A stretch of 25,094 bases of DNA from CAMDBL01 sp964498125 (GTDB taxonomy: Bacteria; Pseudomonadota; Alphaproteobacteria; Rhizobiales; Hyphomicrobiaceae): the NCBI GenBank assembly GCA_964498125.1, contig CAZCGE010000111.1:1-25094 (forward strand), given 5' to 3'. Below the pieces are notes generated by a model. It ran no database searches, was not told where the DNA came from, and saw only the letters and a list, made by a program, of their open reading frames with translations. A program made the position numbers and the translations under genes. Of the stretch, positions 23,414-25,094 are shown one piece after another. Within the stretch, counting starts at the first letter, position 1; each line of letters starts with the position of its first letter.

Positions 23414-24684
23414 GACGGCTTTCCTTTTTTGGTGGCGGGCTTGCCCGAGGATTTGGCGATGGTCTTGCTGGCGGCCTTGGTGACGGGCTTGGCGGTGGGC
23501 CCGAGCACCTGGCCCGCGCGCAGGCTGGCAATTTCGGCGGCGCTGTAGCCGGCCTCCTTCAGGATCTCGTCGGTGTGCTCGCCCATCAGCGGTGGCGGAC
23601 TGATCAGTTTGCTCTTCGAGCGGCTGAGGATGATCGGCTGCGATACCGCCTTGGTCGGCCCGCGCTCGCGGCTCGGCATGTCCTGCGCCAGCCCCAGATG
23701 CTTGACCTGCGGGTTGGCGAACACCTTGTCGATGCTGTCGATCTCGCCGCTGGGGATGCCGGCCGCGTTGAACCGGGCGATCCAGGCCGCGGAGGTGTCC
23801 TTGATCGTGTGCTTGGCGATCAGCGCGTTGACGACCTTGCGGTGCGTGGAGCGGCCGGCGGCGGAGTCGAAGTCGGGATTGTCGAAGGCAGGGTCGGCGA
23901 AGATCTCCTTCAATCTCTGCCACATGTGCTGGCCGGCGGCGGCGATATTGATATAGCCGTCCGATGTCTGGAAGACGCCTGTCGGGATGCTGGTCGGATG
24001 ATCGTTGCCGGCCTGGCCCGGCACTTCCTCCGCCATCAGCCAGCGCGCCGCCTGGAAGTCGAGCATGAACACCTGCGCCTGCAGCAGCGAGGACTGCACC
24101 CACTGGCCCTTGCCGGAACGCTCGCGCTCGATCAGCGCCAGCAGGATGCCCTGCGCGCAGAAAATGCCGGCGCACAGATCGGCAATCGGAATGCCGACGC
24201 GCATCGGTCCGCGCCCCGGCTCGCCGGTGATCGACATGAGGCCGCCCATGCCCTGGGCGATCTGGTCGAAGCCGGGCCGCTGGCTCAACGGCCCATCCTG
24301 GCCGAAGCCCGAGATCGAGCCGTAGACGATGCGCGGGTTGCTGGCGCTGATGGCCGCATAGTCGATGCCGAGGCGCCGCTTCACGTCGGGGCGGTAGTTC
24401 TCGACGATGACGTCGGCCTTGGCGGCCAGCCGCTGGAAGATCTCGACCCCCTTGGGATCCTTGAGATTGAGCACCATCGAGCGCTTGTTGCGGTGCAGGT
24501 TCTGGAAGTCGGGACCGCCGCGCGGGCCGCCCATGCCGTTGGCGTCGGCGTCGGCGTCCTCGATCTTGATGACGTTGGCGCCCCAGTCGGCCAGTTGGCG
24601 CACACAGGTGGGGCCGGCGCGCACCCGGGTGAGGTCCAGAACCGTGATATGCGAAAGCACGTCGCTGGCGGGCTGATGCGGCAT
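23410..24684 (-). CDS. CaiB/BaiF family III CoA-transferase
   Basis: A 424-residue class III CoA-transferase that moves CoA between carboxylic acids. It has the N-terminal SHITVLDLTRVRAGPTCVRQLADWGANVIKIE, the block SISGFGQDGPLSQRPGFDQIAQGMGGLM, and the catalytic aspartate D169 in VGIPIADLCAG. The last 30 residues are an added Lys/Ala/Ser/Pro-rich tail (KPVTKAASKTIAKSSGKPAT), unlike the family core. The start has CAGGA upstream. It is translationally coupled to the crotonase-like gene, so the pair probably activates and then processes an acid as its CoA ester. Confidence 0.93.
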   Translation of the reverse strand: MPHQPASDVLSHITVLDLTRVRAGPTCVRQLADWGANVIKIEDADADANGMGGPRGGPDFQNLHRNKRSMVLNLKDPKGVEIFQRLAAKADVIVENYRPDVKRRLGIDYAAISASNPRIVYGSISGFGQDGPLSQRPGFDQIAQGMGGLMSITGEPGRGPMRVGIPIADLCAGIFCAQGILLALIERERSGKGQWVQSSLLQAQVFMLDFQAARWLMAEEVPGQAGNDHPTSIPTGVFQTSDGYINIAAAGQHMWQRLKEIFADPAFDNPDFDSAAGRSTHRKVVNALIAKHTIKDTSAAWIARFNAAGIPSGEIDSIDKVFANPQVKHLGLAQDMPSRERGPTKAVSQPIILSRSKSKLISPPPLMGEHTDEILKEAGYSAAEIASLRAGQVLGPTAKPVTKAASKTIAKSSGKPATKKGKPS

Positions 24685-24753
24685 GGGCTGTTCCTGCGTG
24701 CTGACTTGGCTGCTGCGGCCGATTGTTGATACGGCGGTGGTGGGGGAGTCAAG

Positions 24754-24783
24754 GATGGATGACGAAGGGGCTCACCATCCATC
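24754..24783. repeat. Inverted repeat at the end of the transposase gene
   Basis: GATGGATG (24754-24761) pairs perfectly with CATCCATC (24776-24783) around a 14-nt loop. It overlaps the last codons of the IS4-type transposase. It may be its terminator or lie near the element's end; the terminal inverted repeat itself cannot be identified without the other end. Confidence 0.35.
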
Positions 24784-25094
24784 AGTTTCTCCAGACCGAC
24801 CACATCGTCGGCAACCCGCAGATGCTCTGCAGGCAGGTCTGGATGCGGCGCAGGCCGCGCTTGAAGAAGGACGTCAGGCTGCGAGCCACCTTTATCGGAC
24901 GCGCCCGGCCGTTTTTTTCGACAGGAAGGGCTGCGTTCTCCGCCGCCCACATGCCGCCGCCCACATGCCGGTCGAGACGGCCCAGTAGAGCGCCAGCGCC
25001 ATCACGAGGATGAGGCGGTCCATACGGTCGGTGCGCTGGAGTTGACTATCTTCCAGTCCGAAGCCGCGGCTCTTGAAGTCCGAGAACATCGCGT
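24782..25094 (-). pseudogene. IS4-type transposase, C-terminal fragment with frameshift
   Basis: The frame enters from the right edge as AMFSDFKSRGFGLEDSQL, the block following the catalytic glutamate of IS4-family (COG3385-type) DDE transposases, and continues to ALALYWAVSTGMW. After 24967 the reading frame must change to continue with NGRARPIKVARSLTSFFKRGLRRI, the normal end of this family, and stop at 24782-24784. The shift coincides with a 14-bp tandem duplication (24940-24953 and 24954-24967). Deleting one copy restores one continuous frame. The catalytic core lies outside the window. Confidence 0.75.
24940..24967. repeat. 14-bp perfect tandem duplication
   Basis: The unit CCGCCGCCCACATG occurs twice without spacer at 24940-24953 and 24954-24967, inside the transposase frame. 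Since 14 is not a multiple of 3 it shifts the reading frame. Confidence 0.9.

Noticed and set aside
23575..24729. 384-codon plus-strand open frame
   Set aside because: Antisense to the CoA-transferase; composition is that of a shadow.

Overview
The window comes from a GC-rich bacterium, most likely an alphaproteobacterium. Three things suggest this: the ycjX-ycjF pair next to an AMIN-domain amidase; many acyl-CoA and redox enzymes of the kind common in Rhizobiales/Rhodospirillales-like genomes; and a palindromic intergenic element (about 9138-9183) of a style I remember from Rhizobiales. The genus cannot be fixed from the sequence. Most of the window is ordinary chromosome. The edges and a few intergenic stretches carry mobile or repeated DNA.

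Layout. 1-75: N-terminus of an IS1595/ISXO2-like transposase (minus strand, cut by the window edge). 125-697: C-terminal remnant of a DUF418 membrane protein. 733-816: MITE/REP-like inverted repeat. 928-1965: trpS. 1955-5191: minus-strand cluster of a zinc alcohol dehydrogenase, a concentrative nucleoside transporter and a TauE/SafE permease, the last two overlapping by ATGA. 5565-6857: a TIR domain followed, after one in-frame amber codon, by a linker, a transmembrane helix and two cysteine-rich PAN/Apple-like modules. 6927-8689: minus-strand pair of an OYE-type flavin oxidoreductase and an alpha/beta hydrolase, overlapping by GTGA. 9010-9084: tRNA-Val(GAC). 9349-10044: a Pro/Ala-rich lipoprotein. 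10045-10778: mainly non-coding DNA with strong overlapping hairpins and two tiny candidate ORFs. 10779-13288: ycjX-ycjF. 13281-14558: periplasmic cell-wall amidase (minus). 14895-15554: outer-membrane beta-barrel protein. 15817-17168: cyclase-family hydrolase and glutathione S-transferase. 17237-20525: GMC oxidoreductase and gamma-glutamyltransferase (minus). 20820-22560: carboxymuconolactone-decarboxylase-like protein and quinone oxidoreductase (plus). 22595-24684: CaiB/BaiF CoA-transferase and crotonase-fold protein (minus). 24782-25094: C-terminus of an IS4-type transposase, frameshifted by a 14-bp tandem duplication.

How the genes work together. Several small, probably co-transcribed pairs look catabolic: GMC oxidoreductase with gamma-glutamyltransferase, CMD-like protein with quinone oxidoreductase, CoA-transferase with crotonase, and cyclase with GST. 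They share no clear single pathway. ycjX-ycjF, the amidase and the beta-barrel protein form an envelope-related block. The most unusual locus is the TIR-TM-PAN gene. It has the residues expected of an NAD-cleaving TIR domain and would couple it across the inner membrane to a periplasmic cysteine-rich sensor, but it is interrupted by one TAG.
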